NCBI GenBank assembly: GCA_934183355.1
Contig: CAKPST010000027.1
Location: 1-29,501 of the forward strand
From: an uncultured Prevotella sp.
Lineage (GTDB): Bacteria; Bacteroidota; Bacteroidia; Bacteroidales; Bacteroidaceae
Length of the DNA stretch: 29,501 bases
Direction of reading: 5' to 3'
Shown: positions 1-10,094 of the stretch, one piece after another
Layout: each line of letters opens with the position of its first letter
Position numbering within the stretch: the first letter of the stretch is position 1
Position numbers and translations under genes: made by a program
The notes under the pieces: generated by a model
Database searches by the model: none
Told to the model about the DNA's origin: nothing
What the model saw: the letters and a program-made list of their open reading frames with translations, nothing else

Positions 1-72
1 TCGAACCCCCGGTACGGTTACCCGTACGGCAGTTTAGCAAACTACTGGTTTCAGCCACTCACCCAAACTTCC
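1..72 (-). tRNA. tRNA-Ser(GCU), 3' end cut by window edge
   Basis: Read on the minus strand, the sequence begins GGAAGUUUGGGUGAGUGG and folds as the 5' part of a class II tRNA. The anticodon arm has stem GUAGU/ACUGC with loop UUGCUAA, giving anticodon GCU, which reads AGC/AGU serine codons. A long variable arm (GUACGG-GUAA-CCGUAC) follows, as expected for serine. The T-stem GGGGG and the start of the T-loop (UUCGA) are present. The rest of the T-arm and the 3' acceptor strand lie outside the window. A well-spaced promoter sits about 47 bases upstream. Confidence 0.93.
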
Positions 73-118
73 ATACGGTTGAAGTTGTTACCGGAGCACT
101 GTTTCTTAATTGCGAGTG

Positions 119-150
119 CAAAGGTAGTATTTATTTGTCAAACCGCCAAA
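119..150 (-). promoter_or_regulatory. Promoter of the tRNA-Ser gene
   Basis: On the minus strand, TTTG (147-150) is followed after 20 bases by TACCTTTG (119-126). This matches the Bacteroidetes primary-sigma pattern TTTG-N19-21-TAnnTTTG. Transcription would start near position 112, about 40 bases before the tRNA 5' end at 72. Confidence 0.7.
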
Positions 151-186
151 CATTTCGGCAACTTTTTTCAATAAAAAGTGCATTTT

Positions 187-1320
187 TTAGCGTATTTGCC
201 TATAATAACGGCTTTTCTGCCCCATTTTAAGGTCGGGATGAAGGATATTCACCATATCTTCGAGCAGAAAATCGGGGCGGAAGGAGATTTGCTCGAAATA
301 CTGATTGTCTATGCTGGGCATACATTCGTAGACATTGCCGTCCTTGAAAGCTTTCAATATCTTATATCCCGAATACTCGGCGAGGAGTTGGCTGCGTGTG
401 GCGCCTCCTCCACTGCCAATGAAAAACCAACAGTCGGCATCGGCAGCCCTCTCCAACACCTTCTCTGGCGAAAGCGTCAACGAACCACTGTGGCTGTCGT
501 CGGCAAAGGCATATCTGCCACCAGCGTCGGCAATAAGTCTGCCCATGCTACTCTTGCCGCCAGGACAATACCACACGCCACTGACCACACGCTCGGTTAT
601 CACCTTGGGACGCACAGCCGACTTGCGTGCAAGACGCATGGCATCAGTATATCCACGCTCAACGGCAGCAAAGAGCGAGTCAGCCTCGTGAACCTTGCCA
701 ACAAGCATGCCGTAGAACTTCATCCACTCTGCCCTGCCAAGCGCCGATGTCTCCATATAGTCGGCACACTCTATAAGCGGAACGCCAAGACGCTCCACCT
801 GTCCATAGCTGGCACCCTCAAACGGCGAAACCAACAATGCCTGGGGCTGAATGGCCACCATGCGCTCAACCGATGGCGACATACTGTTGCCACAATCGAC
901 AACGCTGCCTCTCTTTGCGGCACGCTGTATATCGGGGATGTTGATATAAGGAAGGTCGCAAACACCACCAACAACACTGCCTGCACCAAGAAGCCCCAAC
1001 AGATAGCAATGAGGCGAAGTGAAGACAACACTACGCTCTACGGGCGTATAGACAACTGTGCCTTGGGGCAGAGCGCCAACACGTGCCGAGTCCTTGCGTG
1101 GCACAAGCACATAACGATGAAGCTCGGCGCCACGCTTCCAAGGATTGTCGAGCGACACAAGAGTATAGTCGTTATACCTTATTATATGTAAATGCTCGGC
1201 ATACTTGAGACGTAGGGTGTCGCCAGCGACGTTATCATGACGTGACTTGCCACCATTGCATGACGACACAAACAGCACGACAGCCAACAGAGAGACTAAA
1301 GACAAAACGAATTTCTTCAT
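187..1320 (-). CDS. Periplasmic-binding lipoprotein of a cobalamin/iron-siderophore ABC importer (BtuF/FhuD-like)
   Basis: This 377-residue protein is a probable substrate-binding subunit of a type II (BtuCD/FecBCD-class) ABC importer. It would capture cobalamin, haem or a ferric siderophore in the periplasm. The N-terminus is a lipoprotein signal with a lipobox ending SSC at residue 21. The body has the features of the family: an N-terminal lobe around VYTPVERSVV, a region around SMSPSVERMVAIQPQALLVS matching the usual 'E.i..L.PDLVI' segment, and a C-terminal lobe around GGRYAFAD. The ligand cannot be deduced. Its own promoter lies at 1375-1406, and it diverges from the SLC13 gene. The only matching permease in the window is about 9 kb away (10095-11114), and no ATPase subunit is present. 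Whether the two work together is inference. Confidence 0.85.
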   Translation of the reverse strand: MKKFVLSLVSLLAVVLFVSSCNGGKSRHDNVAGDTLRLKYAEHLHIIRYNDYTLVSLDNPWKRGAELHRYVLVPRKDSARVGALPQGTVVYTPVERSVVFTSPHCYLLGLLGAGSVVGGVCDLPYINIPDIQRAAKRGSVVDCGNSMSPSVERMVAIQPQALLVSPFEGASYGQVERLGVPLIECADYMETSALGRAEWMKFYGMLVGKVHEADSLFAAVERGYTDAMRLARKSAVRPKVITERVVSGVWYCPGGKSSMGRLIADAGGRYAFADDSHSGSLTLSPEKVLERAADADCWFFIGSGGGATRSQLLAEYSGYKILKAFKDGNVYECMPSIDNQYFEQISFRPDFLLEDMVNILHPDLKMGQKSRYYRQIR

Positions 1321-1374
1321 ATATAAATATATTGTATATTATGATTGAAATGCCTATCAAGACAATAGGACAGG

Positions 1375-1406
1375 CAAAAGTAACACTAAATAAGCTAACG
1401 AACAAA
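1375..1406 (-). promoter_or_regulatory. Promoter of the binding-lipoprotein gene
   Basis: On the minus strand, TTTG (1403-1406), 20 bases, then TACTTTTG (1375-1382). This is an exact match to the Bacteroidetes -33/-7 pattern. Transcription would start near 1368, leaving a leader of about 48 bases before the ATG at 1320. Confidence 0.7.
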
Positions 1407-1444
1407 AAGAAAGCAAAGTTTTAGAATAAATTTATGAGAAAAGT

Positions 1445-1475
1445 TTTGCACATTGTTTTATTTGTGCTACATTTG
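1445..1475 (+). promoter_or_regulatory. Promoter of the SLC13-family transporter gene
   Basis: TTTG (1445-1448), 19 bases, then TACATTTG (1468-1475). It is back to back with the minus-strand promoter at 1375-1406. Transcription from about 1482 excludes the upstream in-frame ATG at 1434 and supports the ATG at 1551 as the real start. Confidence 0.7.
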
Positions 1476-1550
1476 CATGTGTCTTTACAAAAAGACAGCC
1501 AGAGAAAACATATAACTAAAAACAATAACAATCTAACCTACATCAACCTT

Positions 1551-3017
1551 ATGGCACAAGAAAAAAGAAATCTTCTTACCGGAGAGTTCAGCAAGAAAAA
1601 TGCTACACTCTTCGTTGTTGCGGTGGTCATTAGCCTGATAATATGGAATCTGCCCATCGACAGCTTTGGCATTGAAGGCCTGACAGTAATCCAACAGCGC
1701 GTCATCGCCGTGTTTGCTCTCGCCACCATATTATGGGTGACGGAAGCCATATCACCATGGGCGACGTCGGTGTCACTCATCGGATTGCTGTTGCTCACCA
1801 CATCGGACAATGCGTTCCACTTCTTCAGATCAGGCATCGACAAGAGCGAACTGCTCGACCACAGCGCACTGATGGCCACATTTGCCGACCCTATCATCAT
1901 CCTCTTCCTCGGAGGATTCATCCTCGCTATCGCAGCAACAAAATCGGGACTCGACGTGCTGCTTGCCCGAACGCTGTTGAAGCCCTTCGGCAACAAGAGC
2001 GAGAATGTATTGTTGGGATTCATACTCATCACTGGTGTATTCTCGATGTTTGTCAGCAACACGGCAACGGCTGCCATGATGCTAACATTCCTCGCACCTG
2101 TGTTCAAGGCTCTGCCTCCTGAAGGCAAGGGACGTGTGGCACTGACACTATCTATCCCTGTGGCTGCCAACATCGGCGGTATGGGTACTCCTATCGGAAC
2201 ACCACCTAACGCTATAGCACTGAAATACCTCAACTCGCCAACAGGACTGAACCTGGGCATAGGCTTCGGCGAATGGATGATGTACATGATGCCTCTCACT
2301 ATAGTGCTGTTGCTCATAGGATGGTTCTTGCTGAAGAAGTTCTTCCCATTCAAGAAGAAGACCATTGAGCTGGAGATAGAGGGCGAAGTGCAGCACAACT
2401 GGCGCACAACAGTGGTGGCAGCAACATTCATAGCCACTGTATTACTGTGGATTTGCGACCGCTGGACTGGCGTAGGCTCTAACACTGTAGCTATGATTCC
2501 TATCGTGGTGTTCGCATTCACTGGCGTTATCAAGGCACGCGACTTGGAGGAAATCAACTGGAGCGTCATCTGGATGGTGGCAGGTGGATTTGCACTGGGT
2601 CTGGCTCTCAACGAGTCGGGACTCGCCGAGAACGTTATCAAGAGCATTCCGTTCGGCTCATGGTCGCCAGTAGTCATACTGCTCGCATCGGGCATCATTT
2701 GCTACATACTGTCCAACTTCATCTCGAACACAGCAACAGCAGCACTGCTCGTGCCTATACTCGCTGTAGTGTGCAAGGGAATGGGCGAATCGCTCAACAG
2801 CATCGGCGGCACTCCGACAGTGCTCATAGGCATCGCAGTGGCAGCATCAGTAGCCATGACTCTGCCTATCTCGACACCGCCTAACGCCATCGCACACTCT
2901 ACAGGACTTGTTAAGCAGAACGAGATGATGAAGATTGGTTTGACTATGGGTATTATCGGACTCATACTCGGATATATCCTGCTCTTCGTACTCGGCGAAC
3001 TGCATGTATGGGAATAA
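1551..3017 (+). CDS. SLC13/DASS-family sodium:carboxylate symporter
   Basis: This inner-membrane secondary transporter of 488 residues belongs to the divalent anion:Na+ symporter family (VcINDY/SLC13). Members import di- and tricarboxylates such as succinate, or sulfate, with sodium. The family's paired signatures are both visible: SNTATAAMM with PIGTPPNAIA in the first half, and SNTATAALL with PISTPPNAIA in the second. They form the two re-entrant substrate and sodium sites of the inverted repeat. About 11-12 hydrophobic segments are apparent. The ATG at 1551 was chosen because the longer reading frame from 1434 would begin upstream of the promoter. dprA starts one base after the stop codon. 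The exact substrate is not readable from sequence. Confidence 0.92.
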   Translation: MAQEKRNLLTGEFSKKNATLFVVAVVISLIIWNLPIDSFGIEGLTVIQQRVIAVFALATILWVTEAISPWATSVSLIGLLLLTTSDNAFHFFRSGIDKSELLDHSALMATFADPIIILFLGGFILAIAATKSGLDVLLARTLLKPFGNKSENVLLGFILITGVFSMFVSNTATAAMMLTFLAPVFKALPPEGKGRVALTLSIPVAANIGGMGTPIGTPPNAIALKYLNSPTGLNLGIGFGEWMMYMMPLTIVLLLIGWFLLKKFFPFKKKTIELEIEGEVQHNWRTTVVAATFIATVLLWICDRWTGVGSNTVAMIPIVVFAFTGVIKARDLEEINWSVIWMVAGGFALGLALNESGLAENVIKSIPFGSWSPVVILLASGIICYILSNFISNTATAALLVPILAVVCKGMGESLNSIGGTPTVLIGIAVAASVAMTLPISTPPNAIAHSTGLVKQNEMMKIGLTMGIIGLILGYILLFVLGELHVWE

Positions 3018-3018
3018 A

Positions 3019-4149
3019 ATGAACATAACCCAAGAAACTCTGTATGCGGTTGCACTAACCCGCATCAACCACTTTAATCTGACGACAAGTTTGCAGCTAT
3101 ACCGCAAACTTGGGTCGGCTACAGCCATCATGGAGCACCGCAACGACATCAAAGCGGTGCTCCATGATGCTACACCACGACTGGAGGAAGCCCTGAAGGA
3201 TGTGTCGGAAGCCATGCGAAGAGCTGAAGCTGAGCTAAAATTTGACGAGGAGCACAGTATAGAACCTCTCGTTATAGGCGACAACAATTATCCCGAACGC
3301 TTGCGAAGATGTGAGGACGCACCATTGGTGCTATACTACAGAGGAACTGCCAACCTCAACCATCGACGCATAATATCCATCGTAGGAACACGCCACTGCA
3401 CTGTATATGGGCAGGACATTATACGTCGATTCACTGCCGACCTGAAGGTTATGTGTCCAGACACTATCATCATCAGCGGACTGGCATACGGAGTGGACAT
3501 CAATGCCCACCGACATGCACTGAAAAACGGGATGGACACAGTGGGGGTGCTGGCTCACGGACTTGACTACTTATATCCTACAGCACACCGCGAAACCGCC
3601 ACCGAGATGCTGCGTCACGGTGGATTAGCAACGGAGTTCATGACAAACACCAATGCAGACAAAATGAATTTTGTGAGACGCAACCGCATAGTGGCAGGAC
3701 TTGCCGACGCTACGATTGTAGTGGAGAGCGCCGCAAAGGGCGGCAGCTTGATAACGGCAAATCTGGCGTCGGACTACAGCAGGGAGGTATTCGCTTTTCC
3801 TGGCAACGTTGGAGCACCATACAGCATTGGCACGAACAACCTAATACGCGACAACAAAGCCATACTCATAACATCAGCTGAAGACTTTGTCAACGCAATG
3901 GGATGGGACAACGACTGCCAACTGACTAAAGCTAAGGAGAAGGGAATAGAACGTCAACTGTTCCCGGAACTGAACGAAAACGAACGGCGCATTGTGGAAC
4001 TGCTGTCTAAAAGCAACAATCTACAGATGAGCAGCATTAGCAGCATGTCGGGGTTGCCTATTCCTGCTACGAGCGCAGCTCTGTTCAACCTGGAAATGCA
4101 AGGTGTGGCGAAGTTGATGGCTGGCGGCATCTATCACCTTATAGAATAA
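3019..4149 (+). CDS. dprA: DNA-processing protein DprA (Smf)
   Basis: DprA binds incoming single-stranded DNA and loads RecA during natural transformation. It is also conserved in species not known to be competent. The 376-residue protein has an N-terminal helical region, then the Rossmann-like DprA core with the nucleotide-binding stretch IVGTRHCTVYG, the SGLAYGVDINAH segment, and GGSLITANLA followed by FAFPGN. The C-terminal ~60 residues (from ELNENERRIVELL) form the DprA-type winged helix. An in-frame ATG at 3004 would overlap the previous gene by 14 bases. The ATG at 3019, just after that gene's stop, is preferred. It is co-transcribed with the SLC13 gene and ends at a strong terminator. 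Confidence 0.95.
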   Translation: MNITQETLYAVALTRINHFNLTTSLQLYRKLGSATAIMEHRNDIKAVLHDATPRLEEALKDVSEAMRRAEAELKFDEEHSIEPLVIGDNNYPERLRRCEDAPLVLYYRGTANLNHRRIISIVGTRHCTVYGQDIIRRFTADLKVMCPDTIIISGLAYGVDINAHRHALKNGMDTVGVLAHGLDYLYPTAHRETATEMLRHGGLATEFMTNTNADKMNFVRRNRIVAGLADATIVVESAAKGGSLITANLASDYSREVFAFPGNVGAPYSIGTNNLIRDNKAILITSAEDFVNAMGWDNDCQLTKAKEKGIERQLFPELNENERRIVELLSKSNNLQMSSISSMSGLPIPATSAALFNLEMQGVAKLMAGGIYHLIE

Positions 4150-4150
4150 T

Positions 4151-4197
4151 AAAAAGCAGAAGGCTGCGGCAAAAACACCACAGCCTTCTGCTTTTTT
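4151..4197. terminator. Bidirectional terminator between dprA and the CapD-type gene
   Basis: A perfect 11-bp stem GCAGAAGGCTG/CAGCCTTCTGC is extended by two GC pairs across one mismatch, with loop CAAAAACA. It is flanked by A5 on the left and T6 on the right, so it can terminate transcripts from both convergent genes. Confidence 0.92.
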
Positions 4198-4215
4198 ATT
4201 GAGTTCGTTTATAAT

Positions 4216-6144
4216 TTAGTCCTTCTTGTCGAGCACTTCGTAACGAGAATGCTTGCTGACATACTCAGGAACGATGTCCTTCATCTTGCGAACAGTCTCC
4301 ATATCGTCGTACTTGGCAGCGATGTCGCACAGCTCCTCAAGGTCGCGTTCGGCATCAGCATACTCATAGTTGCGCACCATAGCAATGCGTATCTTCTTGT
4401 GGAACGACGGCAAGGTATTCTCATTCTCGTTGAGCACCTCCTCATAGAGTTTCTCGCCCTCGCGCAGACCTGTGTACTTAATCTCTACATTCTTGGCTCC
4501 ACTGAGCAGAATCATGCGCTTAGCAAGGTCGGCGATGCGCACCGGCTCACCCATGTCGAACACAAAAATCTCGCCACCCTTGCCATGAGTGCCTGCCTCA
4601 AGCACCAGCTTGCAAGCCTCGGGGATGAGCATAAAGAAACGTATAATCTTAGGATGAGTGACCGTGAGAGGTCCACCAGCAGCCAACTGCTTACGGAACA
4701 AAGGAATGACAGAGCCGTTTGAACCAAGTACATTGCCGAAACGTGTAGTGACAAACTGTGTGACACCCTCTATCTTGCCCTCCTTGATAGCCTTGTCAAG
4801 ACTCTGGACATAGATCTCACAGATACGCTTAGAGCAACCCATCACGTTGGTAGGATTGACAGCCTTGTCAGTGGAAATCATCACAAACTTCTTGACACCA
4901 TACTTAACACTGAGGTCGGCAATGACCTTGGTGCCCCAAACATTGTTCTGCACACTCTCGCTCGGATTGTCCTCCATCATAGGCACATGCTTGTAGGCAG
5001 CTGCATGGAACACATAGTCGGGCTTGAAAGTGCTGAAGATGCTCTCCATACGATCTTTCTTGCAGATGCTTGTCACAACAGTGTGGGCAACAATCTCAGG
5101 ATAGTCCTTCATCATCATCAAGCGGATGTCGTGCTGCGGAGTCTCAGCCTGATCAATGAGCATCATCTCAGACGGCTTGTAAACAGCAATCTGTCGCACC
5201 ATCTCCGAACCGATACTACCAGCCGAACCAGTGATAAGCACCTTCTTGCCGCTGAGCAAAGCGCCCACCTTCTCCATGTCAACCTGTATCTCGTCGCGTG
5301 GCAGCAAGTCTTCGATCTTCACCTCACGCATCTGCATCTTCTCCTTCATGTCCTGATGCTTGCTCCACTGCTCAGCATTCTGGGCAATATAAATCTTAAT
5401 GCCAGCATTGATGAGCATATCCTGGAACTTACGATTCTTCAGGAACATCTCGTGCTTCAACGGGCTAACCATCACAACACGGATGTCGAGCTCCTTGATA
5501 ACCGCAAGCAAATCCTCACGTGTAGAATATATGCGCTTGCCCATAAGACGCTCGCTATACTTAGCTTTGCTATCACCGATATATCCCTTGATAATGAACT
5601 TAACCGGCTTGATATTGCGAATCTCGTTGGTCATTGCTATCGCACCCGCATGAGTGCCATAAATGAGCACATTCTGAGCATCCTTGCCGACAAGCATATT
5701 CTCGAAAAGAAGGCGTATCAACACACGTGACACACACATCAAGGCTGTCGTGGTTATATAGACAAAAATAATCAGACGACCTGTAAGCGGTGCAAAGAAG
5801 TCGTCTAAACCGTAATTGCATACAGCAAAGTTGAACATCAACGCCAACACAAACGACAATGCACTTGCATAGAGCACACGCAACAAGTCGACAAACTGTG
5901 AATAGCGCAATATACCAGAGTAAGTGTGAAATACTCGGAAACCAATAAGATTCAACACACCAAACGCAAGGAAGGTGTGCAACAACTGTGGCAACATGGA
6001 AACCATGACAGACAACGGACGGCAGAGCCACAATACCAACATGCCGCCAACAAAACATACTAAGAAATCAAAGATGACAATACACCAATATGGCAATGCC
6101 TTTTTTCCAAAGTACCAATTAAAAAACTTACTCAACAAATTCAT
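4216..6144 (-). CDS. Membrane-bound nucleoside-diphosphate-sugar 4,6-dehydratase/epimerase (CapD/FlaA1/WbpM family)
   Basis: This 642-residue enzyme makes modified UDP-sugars for capsule, O-antigen or glycoprotein glycans. Family members convert UDP-GlcNAc to a 4-keto-6-deoxy sugar. Four hydrophobic segments occupy roughly residues 18-145. A first Rossmann-like domain begins at NVLIYGTHAG (about 158). The catalytic SDR domain begins with the NAD-binding motif GSAGSIG (306-312). The active-site segment STDKAVNPTNVMG (about 424-436) has Met in place of the usual catalytic Tyr, with Lys439 four residues on, which is normal for the WbpM/CapD branch. Length and architecture are full. It lies alone on its strand, with a run of ten G in its leader (6174-6183), which may modulate expression. 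Exact sugar product unknown. Confidence 0.93.
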   Translation of the reverse strand: MNLLSKFFNWYFGKKALPYWCIVIFDFLVCFVGGMLVLWLCRPLSVMVSMLPQLLHTFLAFGVLNLIGFRVFHTYSGILRYSQFVDLLRVLYASALSFVLALMFNFAVCNYGLDDFFAPLTGRLIIFVYITTTALMCVSRVLIRLLFENMLVGKDAQNVLIYGTHAGAIAMTNEIRNIKPVKFIIKGYIGDSKAKYSERLMGKRIYSTREDLLAVIKELDIRVVMVSPLKHEMFLKNRKFQDMLINAGIKIYIAQNAEQWSKHQDMKEKMQMREVKIEDLLPRDEIQVDMEKVGALLSGKKVLITGSAGSIGSEMVRQIAVYKPSEMMLIDQAETPQHDIRLMMMKDYPEIVAHTVVTSICKKDRMESIFSTFKPDYVFHAAAYKHVPMMEDNPSESVQNNVWGTKVIADLSVKYGVKKFVMISTDKAVNPTNVMGCSKRICEIYVQSLDKAIKEGKIEGVTQFVTTRFGNVLGSNGSVIPLFRKQLAAGGPLTVTHPKIIRFFMLIPEACKLVLEAGTHGKGGEIFVFDMGEPVRIADLAKRMILLSGAKNVEIKYTGLREGEKLYEEVLNENENTLPSFHKKIRIAMVRNYEYADAERDLEELCDIAAKYDDMETVRKMKDIVPEYVSKHSRYEVLDKKD

Positions 6145-6173
6145 ATTCTTTCAATATTACTGTTCCTGAATTT

Positions 6174-6183
6174 CCCCCCCCCC
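6174..6183. repeat. C10/G10 homopolymer in the leader of the CapD-type gene
   Basis: Ten consecutive C on the given strand read as ten G in the transcript sense, 30-39 bases upstream of the ATG at 6144. The flanking DNA is AT-rich, so the tract stands out. Long G/C runs are prone to slipped-strand length change. Confidence 0.95.
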
Positions 6184-6284
6184 ATAATTTTTCGTAAAAA
6201 TCACTCTTCATTCCTATGACAAACAGTGAAAATTAGAATCCATTACAGACTGAGATTTTCTCTCACTTAGTTAGTTAACGGATG

Positions 6285-6292
6285 CAAAGTTA
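6285..6292 (-). promoter_or_regulatory. Candidate -7 element for the CapD-type gene
   Basis: TAACTTTG on the minus strand is a full match to TAnnTTTG. No good -33 element is seen 19-21 bases upstream. Transcription would start near 6278, giving a leader of about 134 bases that contains the G10 run. The rest of 6145-6398 shows no gene. Confidence 0.45.
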
Positions 6293-6398
6293 GAAAATTT
6301 ATTCGAAACATTAAACTCTAACCGCTTGTAAAATAATAAATTATTTTTACAGAAACCGATTTTTTTACAATATGAAGTAATTTTACACTTTGACACCT

Positions 6399-7232
6399 TT
6401 ATTTATCCAACACATTACGATAGCACAAGGCAGCGCCTATAGCCGTGCAGAACTCTGAATACTGCGGTATGCGGAACTTCACACCATACAATCGCTCCGT
6501 TGCTGGGAACACACGACGACACTGAGGCAAGAGCGTCAAATTGCCTATCATAACAAAGTCTTTGATGCCACTACCCAAAGATGAGAGTATCGTCGCACTG
6601 CATATCGACTGCAAACACATCCATATCAGTCCGAGGGCAATATCCTCACGTGAGGCGTTGGTCTTGGCATTGCCAAAGAGCGACGCAATGGCATTCATAG
6701 GCAGTCCTTGCAGCGGATTGGCACAGATGTCCTTGATGAGCACATTGATGTGAGAGATGTCGCCCTCCTCGGCAAGCGCCGCCACCTGTTTGATGTCATC
6801 GGTCTTGAGAAGTAGTCGCGAAAGCCCCTGTAGCGTACCGCCACCTATGCCTATGCCGCCAATATGCTTGATTTCGTCGCCATCACACTTGACAATGGAC
6901 GTACCTGTGCCAAGACTTACGACAAGCATACGGTCGAGCTTGGTCTCATAGCGTGCGCCAAGTCCGTCGGCGACAAACTCCTCTGCCTTGTCTGTAGGCA
7001 AGCCATAGACCGGCTCATTGATATAGGCACTGCCCACCCCCGTGAGCATCACCTTCTCCACATCATGGAGTTGTATGTGATTGTCGTGAAGATACTTGCC
7101 AAAGGCTCCGTAGAGCGATGTCACAGGGTCGGTAGCACGGATGCGGATGGGTGAAAGAACCTTGCCCTCCTCGTCGATGCCTACAATCTTGGTGGTGCTG
7201 ATGCCCACGTCAATGCCAATAACTATTCCCAT
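6399..7232 (-). CDS. coaW: Type II pantothenate kinase
   Basis: It phosphorylates pantothenate, the first committed step of coenzyme A synthesis. The 277-residue protein starts MGIVIGIDVGISTTKIVG, the phosphate-1 loop of the ASKHA fold. Further on it has VVSLGTGTSIV and the run GGIGIGGGTLQGLSRLL, which is typical of Fumble/CoaW-type kinases, then FVMIGNLTLLP near the end. The reading frame extends upstream to 7295, but that start would overlap the preceding gene's stop at 7274. The ATG at 7232 matches the family's N-terminus. It is the last gene of the dapA-to-panK group. The symbol is given by family; other ASKHA kinases are less likely. Confidence 0.85.
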   Translation of the reverse strand: MGIVIGIDVGISTTKIVGIDEEGKVLSPIRIRATDPVTSLYGAFGKYLHDNHIQLHDVEKVMLTGVGSAYINEPVYGLPTDKAEEFVADGLGARYETKLDRMLVVSLGTGTSIVKCDGDEIKHIGGIGIGGGTLQGLSRLLLKTDDIKQVAALAEEGDISHINVLIKDICANPLQGLPMNAIASLFGNAKTNASREDIALGLIWMCLQSICSATILSSLGSGIKDFVMIGNLTLLPQCRRVFPATERLYGVKFRIPQYSEFCTAIGAALCYRNVLDK

Positions 7233-7273
7233 TTCTCTTGTTGCTGTTTGTTTATTAGTTTTTAGCGTAATAT

Positions 7274-7936
7274 TTAGTATATATGATAAGCGCAATCAGT
7301 GGCGTCGCAATATCTGCCAAGAAGCTCGACGATAAACTCAGCCGTGGCCTTAACACCCTGCTCGCTGCCGTCATAACCATTGACAAGCACGAGAAGATGG
7401 GTGGTAGAGAGCGTCACCTTAGTGCGCTCGTGGTCGCTCGTCGGTGTGCCTACGCCTCCTATTGAGTCGCGATAGACTGGCATTCCGGCAATGTTAATCA
7501 TTCCTCTGCCTATTCCCTCGTATGGTTCGCCCTCACGACCGATGCCGAGCGTGAGCGTGTCGCCACTGAACTTGTCGGCATCAAACGCACCAATGCTATA
7601 GCCATACTTCATGCTGGCAAGATTGATGAGGTCGACAAGTGTGTCTATCTGATACAACTTCTTGCCCTGCAAGACACGACGCACGAGAGCCTCGCCCGAC
7701 GGACGATAGCGCGAAGGATCCTTGCCACACGCCTTATAGATACGGCGTGTAGCCTGAATGGATGTCATCTGCTTGAGCGACTCGGTAGTGAGAGTGGCTC
7801 GGTATTCATCGCTAAGTGAGTCGATTTCGCTCCATAACTCAGCCGAATACTCAGTATTCTTTATGTTAGCCGTGATGCACGCACCACGAAACTCGGGGCA
7901 TACGGCGTGCATCTCGGGGGAAACTACTACTTTCAT
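7274..7936 (-). CDS. Free-standing B3/4-domain protein (PheRS beta-like editing domain)
   Basis: This 220-residue cytoplasmic protein resembles the B3/B4 region of phenylalanyl-tRNA synthetase beta subunit, which hydrolyses mischarged Tyr-tRNA(Phe). The segment from VDLINLASMKYGYSIGAFD through PVYRDSIGGVGTPTSDHERT matches the core of that fold, including the 'D..G....P.SD.ERT' pattern. No synthetase catalytic domain is attached. Stand-alone B3/4 proteins are widespread and mostly uncharacterised. A trans-editing or small-molecule role is possible but unproven. It lies 28 bases after ligA and 41 bases before the pantothenate kinase on the same strand, so co-transcription is likely. Confidence 0.8.
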   Translation of the reverse strand: MKVVVSPEMHAVCPEFRGACITANIKNTEYSAELWSEIDSLSDEYRATLTTESLKQMTSIQATRRIYKACGKDPSRYRPSGEALVRRVLQGKKLYQIDTLVDLINLASMKYGYSIGAFDADKFSGDTLTLGIGREGEPYEGIGRGMINIAGMPVYRDSIGGVGTPTSDHERTKVTLSTTHLLVLVNGYDGSEQGVKATAEFIVELLGRYCDATDCAYHIY

Positions 7937-7964
7937 GTATTTTTATTATGTTTTATATCACTAC

Positions 7965-10076
<2,112 letters not shown>

Positions 10077-10094
10077 TTAAACATGTAGTTGTTT

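Noticed and set aside
73..186. Possible CRISPR, riboswitch or terminator downstream of the binding-lipoprotein gene
   Set aside because: No repeats or cobalamin-riboswitch-like boxes were seen, and the only stem has a bulge and short arms; the region is explained by the tRNA promoter.
178..1191. Long open frame on the plus strand opposite the binding-lipoprotein gene
   Set aside because: It is the antisense shadow of a well-recognised lipoprotein; its translation has no domain character and is rich in His, Thr and Asn.
1434..1550. N-terminal extension of the SLC13 transporter
   Set aside because: It would start upstream of the promoter at 1445-1475 and is not membrane-transporter-like.
1538..2698. 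386-codon frame antisense to the SLC13 transporter
   Set aside because: Antisense shadow; the plus strand has all family motifs and a matching promoter.
4987..5730. 247-codon plus-strand frame inside the CapD-type gene
   Set aside because: Shadow frame, Leu/His-rich low-complexity translation; the minus strand encodes a complete dehydratase.
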